From Oscheius onirici (taxonomy: Eukaryota > Nematoda > Chromadorea > Rhabditida > Rhabditidae), in the NCBI GenBank assembly GCA_932521025.1, contig OW051468.1, forward strand, positions 7,068,064 to 7,132,063: a stretch of 64,000 nt of DNA, read 5' to 3'. Shown here piece by piece: positions 26,006-37,305 of this stretch. The translations under genes were made by a program, and so were the position numbers. Numbering within the stretch: the first letter of the stretch is position 1; each line of letters starts with the position of its first letter. The notes beneath the pieces were generated by a model. It saw nothing but the letters and a program-made list of their open reading frames with translations. It was not told the origin of the DNA and did no database searches.

Positions 26006-27015
26006 ATGTTCCGACACATTCTTCTCTTGCTCGTCCTCTTTGTCTGCTCCCTACTGGCCGAGAATGTGCAGACCTTCGACAGACAAGACAGAGACTACAG
26101 GCCGCTTCAAGTGAGTCTCGGAGAGTCTAGAAAACCTTGAGAGTTCCTCTGATCAGTAAGTAGTCTCCAGAAGATAACAACAACCTTTTTCCAAAGCCTA
26201 GCACGCGAATGAGAAGCTACTTTACTTTATTGAGTTAAACCCCTAACGTCGAGAGTGTCGAACGTCAGAGCTCTGACTTTTAACCATATTAGAGGTTAAG
26301 AGATTTGGTAGAGACGAAGCACATAATCTGATTGACCAATGGTCTTACACGTTCTGCGTATTGTTTCTCTAGTCATGCTGAAAACGGCCAAATGTCTGTT
26401 CCATCTGAATCATTAGAACCATAAATCATCAGAATCTTACAGCTTCACATTATTCGCAGATAACTTTTCTATGTTCGTAAAGGCACATTTCTCTACTCTT
26501 CGTAGTTTAGTCGGAAGGGGGATGTTGTGAGTAATTTCAAAGGTTTCTCAAGCGTCAATGAAACTTTCTCAATGAACAGTCGTAAACCAGTGTTGGTCAA
26601 TGGGACAGCTCGTAATCGAAAACCTACAGAACCGATTCCCGAGGGGACAACTGGAGAGCCTATTAGGCACACACTTTGGGCGTTTAGGCTAATTGAAATA
26701 CAACTGGGCACTTGGTTCAGCAAAAAGTTTCGGGCTTCTCGCTCAGGGCATACAGTAGTCAAACGACACCAGGAAATGAGGGTGATCTCTAGTGCCCAGT
26801 CGACAGTCAAACTATTAAATAGTCAAAAGGCCATCTACCGAACTGATGCCGGAACTTATTCCAAGCAATTCAAATCTTTTCAGTTCGGTAAACGAGACGG
26901 CTATCGACCACTCCAGTTCGGCAAGCGAGAGTTCCGACCACTTCAATTTGGCAAAAGATCGGCTCTCGGACCATCCGTCTCCCTCGACGAGCTCATCTTC
27001 GTACCGGCCCTCTAG
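26006..27015 (+). CDS. nlp-12: NLP-12 type (CCK/sulfakinin-like) neuropeptide precursor
   Basis: Two exons, 26006-26110 and 26884-27015. Exon 1 encodes a signal peptide (MFRHILLLLVLFVCSLLAEN) and the start of the first peptide, DYRPLQ. Exon 2 completes it with FGKR and adds DGYRPLQFGKR, EFRPLQFGKR and a C-terminal extension. Each unit ends in Gly-Lys-Arg: dibasic cleavage, then Gly-dependent amidation, giving DYRPLQF-amide, DGYRPLQF-amide and a third, EFRPLQF-amide. The first two are the known C. elegans NLP-12 peptides, which act on CKR receptors in stretch-sensitive motor control. The 773-bp intron cuts inside the first peptide. A TATA-like ATAAAA lies upstream, a TTTCAG acceptor lies 15 bp before the ATG, and AATAAA follows at about 27076. 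Confidence 0.93.
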
Positions 27016-27311
27016 TTTCGCTCCAACCTTTTCTCATATTTTAGGAGTTTGATACATGAATATGGGCACAAACCAATAAATCTTACTTGTGAATAAACAA
27101 CCGCTCTTTTTGGTTTCACGCGTCACCGAGCACACGCCTTCTTGCTTTGCCATTAGTCCCAACTTCTCGTCTGCTGTATTCTACTTTTTGTTACTCAGCA
27201 AAAGAACTGATCCTGGAGCAGACTGTATGGATTTCCAATGCTGGGAATCTCGCAATCTGGCCCGCTGTGTTCTTTCCGAAACGTTTCGAAAAGCTGTCCA
27301 CCATCAAACGA

Positions 27312-28321
27312 ATGAGGTTTGTAGCTAGCTGTCTTCCACAACTTTTCAAGAATAAAAGCTCTTCCGATCTGGACGATTATGACTTTCAAGCGACGAATCG
27401 ACCAGTGAGAAAAGGCCGACTTCTGGCTCGAGCTCGTATTCATCGCAGTCCATCCAGAAGCATTCGGTTCCAATCAGAATTCCGTCCAATTCCGCACTAT
27501 CGTCGTTTTGCTCGTAGCATTTCGCTAGAGTTGTCATCATCTGCTACCAGCTCCTCCAGTGATGACCATCCTTCACGTCCAGTATACAGGTATTGATGTC
27601 GAAATGGTCTGGACTAAAAGAACGTCAACTGATTTTCTAAACCACAGGGATTTTCTAAACCACAGTCCTCAACCAGGTTCCCTCTCCTGACTCATTGTTC
27701 TCAAGTTTGTCCCCGTTCAGTAGACAAAGTTCTAGTCATGAAGTCTTGTTCTGTAGTTTCAATCGAAAAATGTTTTCTTCTAGACGCTTCTCCCGATCTG
27801 TTCATGCCCATCCCGTATCGACTTCAGAAGATGAAAGTTCAGCGGTTGTCTGGCCTGCTTCTGGTCGAATGAACGCGTTTCTGGGGAAGGAAAAGATTGA
27901 GGAGTTCATTCGAAAAGTAAGCTTGAAATTTGGATGCAAACATATATCTTGAAGACATGGAACTTCAGTGATAGGATCAAATGCACTATTGATTTCAAGT
28001 GCATTATCAGACTCAAGGGGATCGACCGCTACAAATACAGTTCCGTCTGGTCGAATGAGTACTTTTCATCGAGGTTCGAGGAAATTTATTTGCCTTGACT
28101 TTGTATTTTCCAGGATCTATTTCACTATTGATGCTTCTTCGGTGGACGACTATGCTCCAGTGTCTATGAATTACTCTCTTGCCGATGGAAAACAAGTTCA
28201 TCGACCATCTTCCGCAGAGGCCCATGTCCAGCGTTTTATCAAAAATTTAGACCCGAAATATCCTGGCCCGCACAGCTATGAACGTAGAAGGAAACAGAGT
28301 AGAGACAGCTTGCGAAATTGA
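27312..28321 (+). CDS. Unknown five-exon gene, ~252 aa
   Basis: Exons 27312-27316, 27359-27589, 27721-27916, 27955-28073 and 28114-28321 join in frame (759 nt). The first exon is only ATGAG. The protein is Arg/Ser-rich at the N terminus (RKGRLLARARIHRSPSRSIR) and has Ser runs. The second half is more globular-looking: KEKIEEFIRKTWNFSDRIKC, TIDFKCIIRLKGIDRYKYSS, a SRIYFTIDASSVDDYAP segment, and a basic tail (YERRRKQSRDS). I recognise no domain. The model depends on a weak TTGAAG acceptor at 27954 that alone restores the frame. The gene lies about 300 bp downstream of nlp-12 in the same direction. Confidence 0.6.
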
Positions 28322-28742
28322 GTTTCTTTTTCATCAGCATGTATGGTCTACCTTTAAAACTTTTACCGCCAATGATTTGAATGAAAATTTCCGGATTATT
28401 TTTTCATATTATTTTCAAGTCTGAAAACTAGTCCAGACTAGTGAATGCGTCAGCTGACTCGCACGCCAGACGCCACACCTGGCACTGGTCTCGATCAATG
28501 GGCAGTTTGCCAATTTTTTTTCTTTTTATTGACTTATTTCGATTGTTTTCTCTATCAATTGTGACTCTTTTCCTGTAAAATTTACAGTAGTGTTTTGGTA
28601 AAAACTAGTTGTATTTAGACAAGTACAAAATACCGCTGTACTTTGTCTGTGTTCGCTTTTTTCGACTGATACTTTCTTCTTTGTTGTTTTTCTTTTTTTT
28701 CTTTAACTTAACGGCTAGTTTCAAAAATGACCATTACAGAAG

Positions 28743-31700
28743 ATGTTCAATGACGAAGCATCGAGCAGCTCCGTGGCTGTAGCAGATTCTTTCCAACCGA
28801 ATGGCCTCATATGGGCTAAAATGAAAGGTTTCCCGCCTTGGCCTGCTAAGGTATTCGTGTTGACGGTTATTTTTTTAAAGTCTAATTAAGGTTCTTGCTC
28901 AAACTGAAGATACACCAGCTGGTCGCATCCCCGTTATGTTTTTCGGAACGAAAGAAACGGGTTTTATGAAAGCATCCGATTGCAGCGACTACATGTCCAA
29001 CAAACATCAATACGAGGTTCCAAGAAAACACAAAGTAGTGGCATTGAATAGTAGTCGCTATTTATTAATTTTTAGGGTTTCAATGACGGTGTTCATGAAA
29101 TAAGAGTAGAAGCCGGGATTGAGGATCCTTCATACCGAGACCCTGTGTTTTTCTCGCCTCAAGAAACTTCTAAGCTCTTTCCGCCAGTTCTAGAAGATGG
29201 TGGACGTATACGTCGGAACAGTTCACGGTTCAATGATAACTTCTTAACGGAATATATACGGAAGAGATCAAACAGCGGTTCCGCAAAGTAGGAAAAAATT
29301 AAGAAATTTACATGTCCTTTTCTAGAACTCGGTCACGTGCAAGTAGCACCCCATCAACACTAAAGTTTCTTCACAAGCAACTGTCCAAACGGAAAAGATT
29401 GGACAGTGAAAGCTCGAATGGTTCGAGAAGGAGGCAAATGATCAGTGGTGGACTGAATACAGGAATGGGAAGTGACCCAATGAACAGTCTTTTTGATCTA
29501 GTGAGTTTTTATCCGGTGTTTTGTAATAGTTTGTCTGATAGGCGTTGATAGCAGACGCGGATAATCACTGGAATCTTCACGACAATGACAACTTTCTGGG
29601 CCTTTCGGACGATGCCAGATCAACGAGATCTAAACGATCCCGTGGAACATCTAAAGTTTTCGATAACTTTGTCATGGGTGCGGATGGACTATCGGCAAAA
29701 AACAGAAATCGTTCCAGTAGTCAGAGCGACTCGAAAAGAACAAGGTAAGAGATCTAAGTTCTATCTTAAAGGCAACTTTCAGACTAATATCTGGCGTTTC
29801 GGACATTTTCGACGAGCTCTTCGCCTCTGGAGGAAGCGATTTACAGGCAGCTGCTGCAGATTTCATGAACACTCTAGATGAGATGCCGTCAGAAAGTAGT
29901 GAGATCTTCCCGAACCTGATGGTATCTTTTGTTATTTTCTTTGACTAATGACTATGGCTTTGAGGAACGAGACGGTACTCCGGAAGCTCCAGCTCCACTC
30001 CCTCGTCCCGCCGAGTTTTGTCGCTCTTGTGGCTGTGAATGCACACTGGTTCGGAACAAATGGCTCTGCAATTCGCGATTCTGCAAAGAATGGTGCTTCC
30101 GCGGGAATCGCGATGAACCATTCATGGAAGCGTCTACTAGCTCGGACAGTAACAACGTCGAGAGTCTTAATCTTCACGAGGTAAAATTTGGGTAGCATTT
30201 GACTTATATTAGTTCAGACCATCAAACAAGAACAACTGGAGGAAACTTCTGGTCAGATGACAAAGACGGAAGGAACTGTTATGACGAACAAGGCTAAAAA
30301 GGAAGAAAAGAAAAAGTCCTCGAAAGTTAAAGTGAAAAAAGAGGTACAGTATATTTTTCATCCTTTCACTGAACTCTTTTAAGATCGAGAGTCCAAAAAA
30401 GAATGCTAGAGATCGCATTCGAGAAGACTATTCAAAAGACCCACGATTGATGGCTCTGTCTGTTTCTAAGGAAAAGAAAAGAGTGAAAGTCATGAGTCCT
30501 CGCCAAATATCGCTCTCACCGCCAACATCTCCAATTATTAAAAGTTTGAAAGAAGAAGATACAGAAAGTCCTACGAGAGACAAGAGGACACAGGGGCGAC
30601 CGAAACAATAGTGAGTTCAGAATTCTGTCAAAGTTTTATCACCGTTTTAGCAAAGTCGAAATGACGCCGCCTGTGGGCAAAAACGGCTTGAGACATTGTT
30701 CATTCTGTAGTGGACAAGTTCGACCACAAATGTGTGGTGGAAATAAACACAGGTTTGTTTTCTTGACTTTTTTTCCAACCTTATCATGTTTGGTCTTTTG
30801 AAAAGGAAGTGATTTAAAATTTCAGATGGCGATGTGTGGACAAAAAGTGTCGTAAATGGTACGGCTGGGTAAAGGCGAGTGACCAAATTCCGAATGATCT
30901 TGGCAGGAAAGGACGTCACAACAGTGTTCTCGGAAAGATTAAGCTGAAGAAGAAAGTCGAGAAACTACCGCCGAGAATCAGAAAAGTTACTGAAAGTACG
31001 TTGTTAGTACTTTTAAATCAAAGCCTTTTTGTAGAGACAGAGCTTGGGTCGATTTCATCAGCGGGAGAGGCTGCTATAGCTGCCGCCCATCTTGATACTG
31101 CTTCACTTTTGAGTGGGGGGACAGGACGAAGTTCACCGCCAAGAACAGTCTATTACACACTGGCGGAAATGGTATGAATGTGAATATCAGTTAGAAGAAC
31201 TTTTGTTTCAGAAAAAGAAAGTAGCAGCCGAAGCTTTGAAAAGAACGAAACCGTTGAAAGTAGCTCCTCAGGTATGTTCGTAGCTTGCTTGAAATAGTGA
31301 CAAATTTAGGCAAAGGCACCGGCGATCAAAAAGAAAAAGGTCGTCATGAAAAAGGAAGTTCCTGATATTAAAGAGGAACTGGATGTTCCACAGCGGGCAG
31401 TCAGTCCTCTCACCCAACGTGAAGCAAGGTTTCGACCATGTGGAATGGAAAAACGTTCACGGTGGTGGATCAGTGAGAAGAGAAGAGCCGATCCTTCGCC
31501 TGAAAGGGAACTTCCGACGACTATGGCCGATGCTGCGGCGGCATTTCGCGTACTCTCTCATGCTTTCCGAGCGGCTGCGGTTACAAGGTGAGAAGACTGA
31601 CTTATTCAAAAACCAAGAAAACTCTTTCAGGGCAGACGAGGTCGGCACGGTCAATGGTTCTTTGGATTTAATGATGGATTCTCTCCTGGGTTGTATGGGA

Positions 31701-31805
31701 CCTCTTCTTTCCCTCCTTTCAAAACTTCCCAATACTCGACCCGATCCCGAAGTAACACAAAAACTGTGGGATGCTTCCGCCGTACATATACCCATATTTC
31801 AATAA
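28743..31805 (+). CDS. PWWP-domain chromatin protein with Cys-rich fingers
   Basis: A gene of about 13 exons. Residues ~18-90 form a PWWP domain (GLIWAKMKGFPPWPAKV, FFGTKETGFMKASDC), which reads methylated histone tails. Basic Ser-rich linkers follow (KRSRGTSKV, KRTR). Next are two Cys-rich zinc-binding-like segments: FCRSCGCECTL...WLCNSRFCKEWCF, and HCSFCSGQVRPQMCGGNKHRWRC...KCRKWYGW. A Lys-rich part with KVKKE/IKKKKVV motifs resembling nuclear localisation signals comes after. The C terminus is hydrophobic-helical (GSLDLMMDSLLGCMGPLLSL, LLSKLPNTRPD). It is a probable nuclear chromatin regulator. The two C4-like segments look like paired fingers, but I cannot name their family. Several acceptors are TTAAG or TTTAG. 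AATAAA follows at about 31947. Confidence 0.78.
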
Positions 31806-31961
31806 CCACGTTTCTCTCATATTTTAGCTTTTTCCGGTATTTGTACATTGTTGTTGCCTTCAACACGCTAGATTTATAGTGCCTCTCGATCTCACTACCT
31901 CATAATCCGATTGATTGAAATTGACTTGTGTAGAAATTAGTTAGAGCAATAAAACTTTCAA

Positions 31962-32467
31962 ATTATCAAGTTCCGCGCTTTTGCCTTGTCGAAACTTGTC
32001 ATGTCTAAAACTCTAAAGAGTCAGTATCTGGCTATTCTACCACGACGTCGTCTATTGTGCTGTTGGATTCTCCTTACCAGGTCAGGTGTTTCTACATTTC
32101 CGATTCTTACAGCATAGTTATACTAGACACTGACAATCAGACATTGCGAACAGTAGCGCCACAGACACTTGCGTTCTTTTGAAAAGTAGAGAGACGGCAA
32201 AAGTGACAGGCAGTTCGTGAATCCGCCATGAATTGACAGCCTTCGAAAGAAGATGTCACGCTCGGTCTTCCCGGTTCCTTAGGCACCTCCTTGAATCCAC
32301 AGCGGTGTTTGGTATAGTTCTTGGAGACCCGAGGACCACTGGGGAAGACTGATAGTTCTCTCTTGCGCTAAAACTTCAGACAAGGATTCACAGCCATCGA
32401 TAGTATCTTTTTGTTCAATGTTTCGCTCTTTCTTTCGTTTTCAGGAATCGAATCTGGAGTCAGTACC
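31962..32467 (+). repeat. Inverted-repeat family, copy A
   Basis: Starts with AATTATCAAGTTCCGCGCTT and runs through GACTTGTC-like and CTAAAACTCTAAA motifs, then CACGACGTCGTCT. The body is shared with the other copies (AGACACTGACAATCAGACAT, GACGGCAAAAGTGACAGGCA, CCACAGCGGTGTTTGGTATA) and ends after TTTTCAGGAATCGAATCTGG. Copies B (36590-37039) and D (52614-53070, inverted) share most of it; copy C (37306-37716, inverted) shares the outer part. Copy A occupies the place where the 5' half of the paraoxonase-like gene should be. Confidence 0.85.
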
Positions 32468-33647
32468 AATTTTTTTTCTTTGGCAGGAGGGAGAGACAAT
32501 CTTCCTTTATGTCATCTCACACCAGCCACCGGATTTTACTCATACGATTGAGGTTTTCCAGTACGAGACGAGAGAAAAGAACAAGCTGGAATTCGTGAAA
32601 ACACTAAAGGATTCCAAGTTTGTGAGGTGAGGAAGATGGCGACAAAATCGTGGTTTTGTACGTAATTAAGCGTTACCGAAAATACGTAATTTCTTGTAAC
32701 TTCGCTGAAAGAAAGCAAATTTCTTGCAGCATCGCCTAAAGCTTTTCAAAAACCACTTTTAGACCAAACACGCTGGTGACTGTAGGAAAGAACAAATTTA
32801 TTGTGGCAAACGATGGAGCAGCACAGACACAGCTCAAAATGCTTGGAGAGTTTCTTTTTGGAAAGAAAGCCGGCAGTATTTGTTACTTTGACGGAAAAGA
32901 AAGCCACTGGCTGGCAGAGGGAATGAGTTCAACCACAGCTGTGGCCACAGACAGAGACGGGAAACATCTCATTGTTGGACAGGTCAATCTGAAATCCATG
33001 GCAGTTTTTGAACTGTCAGAAGACTTTAAATCGATGAAAGAAGTCAGTAAACTAGAGCTGAAAACTGCTCCGGACAACTTTTACGTCGACGAGAAGAATG
33101 TCGTCTGGATTGTGAGTCAAACGCCTATTGGATGATGAGATGTTTAGGGAGCACATCCAGTGATCGGACAACTATTCACCCATGTCGGTCTTGCTGATGA
33201 TTTGAAGAGCTACGCACCGTCACAGGTAACTGCAATTTTTTTGAATAGTATTACTGAGTTCATATCAGTGAGTACAAAGATTTCCAGCGCAAGATCATTC
33301 AGTCCTTGTTTGTTAGAAAGCTCGAGAATTTTCTCGTTTATCCAGGCAAATCACCTAAAGTTACTTCGAGGGCTCAGTGTCCTCGCATTTCGAGTAGCAG
33401 TCAGTGGAACAGGATGGTATCAAATAGTTACAGAATAATGTAAAAAGTCGGAATCAAAGTCGTTCAGGTACTCCGAGTGTCCTATTCGCCAGACTGGAAG
33501 ACGGCTGAGATTCAACAAGTTTTCATGGACGACGGTCGGCTGATTTCAGCCAGTTCTGTTGCAGCATACTCTAACGGAAAACTGTTAATTGGAAGCATGG
33601 CTCGGCAGGCGGTACTCTGTGATGTTCTCTATGATAAATTCGAATAA
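32418..33647 (+). CDS. Paraoxonase/arylesterase-like protein lacking its N-terminal half
   Basis: Conserved exons 32487-32626, 32763-33110, about 33149-33225 and 33466-33647 encode the second half of a PON beta-propeller: FLYVISHQPPDFTHTIEVFQ, PNTLVTVGKNKFIVANDG, APDNFYVDEKNVVWIGAHP and the C-terminal SSVAAYSNGKLLIGS. Nematode relatives (MEC-6/POML) are membrane-associated ER chaperones; vertebrate PONs are calcium-dependent lactonases. The N-terminal ~150 residues, including the GSED-type calcium ligands, are missing. The only open frame upstream (MFRSFFRFQESNLES...) is repeat copy A sequence. Either the gene is a truncated pseudogene or it now uses a transposon-derived start. The stop codon lies within AATAAA. 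Confidence 0.7.
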
Positions 33648-33822
33648 AAACACTTGGTTCATTGTGGCTTTGACCTTTTTTGGCACGGTATTGATTTCAA
33701 GTACGACCTCCGCACAAAAGCTGGTAAAGTTTTTGCGTCGCTTCGGTTTGTACTACTGCGTCCTTTTTCCAAGCATAGGAAAATCAGTCACCGACCGATC
33801 ATCCTCATCTTTAGTCTGCAAG

Positions 33823-36433
33823 ATGAGGATATTCCTCATTCTTCCTCTCCTACTTTGTGGAGCAGCTGGTCAGCTTCCTGCTGAGCCAACTACCAACACG
33901 CCAGAGATAGCTGACAACACGACGACTTCGACTGAAGCTACGACTACGACGGAAAAACCAGATCCATGCATTTGCCAGGATATTGTTTACGAAGCCGACG
34001 AGATGAAAGGATCCGTCAAGATTGAGGCTAGGTGAGTCTTACTTCTACCGCGGCTTGAAAACGACACTTTCCAGCTTCAGTGAAGTTGTATCTTCTGAGT
34101 AAGCTTTCAGAATAGCAGAAAGCTAGAAAATGTTGCCTTCAACCCATAGAGTGATCATGAACGATCTACAAAAACAGTGACTAATTTCAGACCCGATGAT
34201 TGCAAGCCAGTCCAGTGTCATTTCAAGATTGTTCCTGCCGAAGGAACCATCCTGACAATGGTCTCTTATGCCTATCACTATGAAAATTTGATTGATACGG
34301 TCGTCTACTACTACAATTCCGATCACGTGAACGAGGATGAGATCGTCTACAAAAGAAAGGAATGGAACGGAATCTCATATCATGCCCCTGAAAATTACGG
34401 CTTCCACATTGCTGTCTTTAACAATCCAACTCAGATACTTGTTTTGTACGAATTCCGTAGATATGACAAAGGCAAGTAGTTGAGAATCTACGGTTCTCAT
34501 TCACAGTTTTAGAAGAACTGACCCGCTTCTGTCCCGAGCCACACATCAAAGTCAATGCGACTCCCCAGTCTCTTCAAACAAAAGACTGGGGAAGATCTGG
34601 ATGCGCATTCCGATTCGAGAGCGACTATCATCCCATTCGTCTACTGGCAACCTGTAAAAATATCAACCTAAAAATGAAGGCCAATACGATCCACAGCCAT
34701 GATGTCTACGAGGAAGTCAATGTTATTGGGAATGGAAGCGTGACAGAGATGATCCTTCAAAGCATCTCCGACGTCTCTATTATGCCTTCTGAACATTACT
34801 ACAATTGGCTGACTGAAACAATCGACTGTGAGATTAAGTATGTGGCCATCAACTACGATCGTACGTTTGAAAACAAATAAAAAATATATAATATTTTAGC
34901 CTGCAACTGTTCGACTACCAACTTCAATCTGACTATCGACAAGCCTCAACTACTGAGTTCTCCTGGTTATCCGAACATGATGTGTGGAAACATCAAGTGT
35001 CAATACAACTTCACAGTCAGTCAGCCAGCTCCAAATGGAATGAGACACGCTTTTGTTGTCAGGGCTGTTCACAAGACCAGGGCGCGCGGGGACTATCTTC
35101 TCTTCAAGGTTGACGACGATGAAGTGGACAAGTGAGTTGGGCTTTTGTTTCCAGAGAGAACACATTTATGATATCAGTAGATAGAGACAAAAGATTCTTA
35201 GCAGTTTGCTAATGAGGCAAACATTCTCTTTGAACGATCAACTTTCAGTCTAAACGAGCACCAGAAGAACATCTCGGAGACGGCCATCTACATCGGAGAT
35301 CGTCTGAGCGTCGAATATTCTGCTTCTTCTCAGTTTTCCTCCGATCATGGATTCGATCTGGCGCTCAAGGTCATTGAAATGCCCGATGGTGAGACACTAA
35401 ACAACAAGTGTGAAAGTATTATTCAGATTGCGAATGTCCTACCCACAAGTCCAAAGAGCTCCCCAGGAATGGAAGCTTCAACTTCACCGTTCAATCTCAC
35501 TGTCCCATGATGTACTGCCGTTTCGAAATTCCCAACGATCAGCTGGAAACAGAGCGGGTGTTCCGTCTGCAGACGTGGTACAATCTTCCTCATGACGGAG
35601 AGACTATCGATGTAGAAGCAGGAGAAGTCGAAGAACATCTATATGGAATGGAGTCGCTCGATAAGAAGAGTGCACTTCAGGTCATGGATTTTGTTACCAA
35701 CAGCACTGTCAAGATCAACTACGTTCGGGATGCTATCAGTGGAAATCTGATGGCTAATGGCATCTCCAACTTTGGCCTCCAGTGGGAATGGATTACAAAG
35801 AGCGGTAAGTATTGGCTAAATAGTTATTCTCCCTTTTCAGAATGTGACTGTCATTCGTCTGGAACTCTGGCGGCTGAGATTAACAAACCGGGCATACTAT
35901 ACTCTCCCCGCTTCCCGGAAAACTATTGCTCCGGCACCCACTGCGAATACCACATTCAGGCTCCTGAAGACTGTCATATCCGCTTCAATGTCAGCTCCTT
36001 CGAGACAGAACCTCACATGGACTTTATCTACTTCTACGACGGACAGAACAACACTGTGTTAGGCAGACTGTCCGGCCATTTGAGAAAGCAGACGATCTTT
36101 GAAACCAAGTCTCGCAACGCTACAGTTCTCTTCACTTCGGATCAAAACAACAATGCCAAGTGGGATTCTTATTTTGCTCTAAAACAAAATGATTTCAGGG
36201 GCTTCAAGATCCAGTACCAAGCCGTCAAAAATCATCCTGTCCCCTTGGAAGAGGAGTCTAGCCCAGTCGTCATTGCGGTCGTTGTTGTGCTTGTTCTTCT
36301 TCTCCTCACCACGACTATCTTCTTCCTCTACAAGAAGTTTTTCAAGAAGAGCCTAGTCCTGCAAACAGTCGAGAACCCCGTCTTCTCATTCTCCGCCGAT
36401 CAAGATGTTGTTGTTGTTCTTGATAAGGAGTGA
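33823..36433 (+). CDS. Five-CUB-domain type I membrane receptor-like protein
   Basis: Begins with a signal peptide (MRIFLILPLLLCGAAG) and a Thr/Pro-rich mucin-like linker. About five CUB-like modules follow, each opening near a Cys cluster (CICQD, FCPEPH, ACNCSTT, CECPTHK, CDCHSSG). The third (LLSSPGYPNMMCGNIKCQYN) and fifth (ILYSPRFPENYCSGTHCEYH) are the most canonical. A single transmembrane helix near the end (VVIAVVVVLVLLLLTTTIFF) and a ~45-residue cytoplasmic tail contain VENPVF, an NPxF-type endocytic signal. It is probably a cell-surface receptor or scavenger. One intron (34472-34512) uses a GC-AG pair. The start is 175 bp after the paraoxonase-like stop, an operon-like spacing. AATAAA follows at 36439. 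Confidence 0.85.
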
Positions 36434-36589
36434 GGTTCAATAAAGGTGTCTTTTCTCAGAACTGGTTTGAAAGATAAATAAGTAAAAGTATCAGGAAAAG
36501 AGACCTAAAACAAAGAAATGGTAGGGATATAGTCCGGCTTTGCTTCAATAGGCTGGGATCCTCTCTTCCACTCTATGAACATTGTTTTT

Positions 36590-37039
36590 TACTGCCACGA
36601 TGTCTTCTGCTGTGCTGTTGGCTTCTCACTACCAGGTCAGGTGTTTTTACTTTTCCAATTCTTACAGCATAGTTATACTAGACACTGACAATCAGACATT
36701 GCGAACAGTAGCGCCACAGACACTTGCGTTCTTTTGAAAAGTAGAGAGACGGCAAAAGTGACAGGCAGTTCGTGAATCCGCCATGAATTGACAGCCTTCG
36801 AAAGAAGGTGTCACGCTCGGTCTTCCCGGTTCCTTGGGCACCTCCTTGAATCCACAGCGGTGTTTGGTATAGTTCTTGGAGACCCGAGGACCACTGGGGA
36901 AGACTGATAGTTCTCTCTTGCGCTAAAACTTCAGACAAGGATTCACAGCCATCGATAGTATCTTTTTGTTCAATGTTTCGCTCTTTCTTTCGTTTTCAGG
37001 AATCGAATCTGGAGTCAGTACCAATTTTTTTTCTTCTGT
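36590..37039 (+). repeat. Inverted-repeat family, copy B
   Basis: Nearly identical to copy A from CCACGA(T/C)GTC through AATCGAATCTGGAGTCAGTA, but lacking the outer ~60 bp terminus. Its right end matches copy A beyond the point where copy D diverges, so A and B are the closest pair. B and C are head to head around a 266-bp spacer (37040-37305). Confidence 0.85.
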
Positions 37040-37305
37040 TGAATTCCACATCGCTGAGCTGAAAACAGCGTTTTTCTCCTGGAAAGACTATTCACCTTGA
37101 GAACATATACATCGCTGTCTGTATAGAAATCTTCGGGAAACAGAGGAACATTCTCCTCCTCCTCTCCTGGAACAGCCATGATTTTCGAATGATGATTTAT
37201 TGTGAGATCAAGATGGTTAGGTTCATAGCGACGCAAACACTTAATTAAATTGTCCCGCGGAGTGCTTTTCATGCTTTTCACAACTCTGCCGTGGTTGTTC
37301 GACCT
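37040..37305 (-). other. Spacer ORF between repeat copies B and C
   Basis: The minus strand encodes STPRDNLIKCLRRYEPNHLD, then GEEEENVPLFPEDFYTDSDV and YVLKVNSLSRRKTLF. This is about 75 codons of plausible protein with no recognised family. It may be a captured exon or an internal transposon sequence; no start or splice signals settle it. Confidence 0.25.

Noticed and set aside
32445-32475. GIESG reading at the end of repeat copy A as the conserved PON GIExGSED motif
   Set aside because: The same bases occur in copy B, which has no PON gene, and copy D diverges inside the motif; the resemblance is probably chance.
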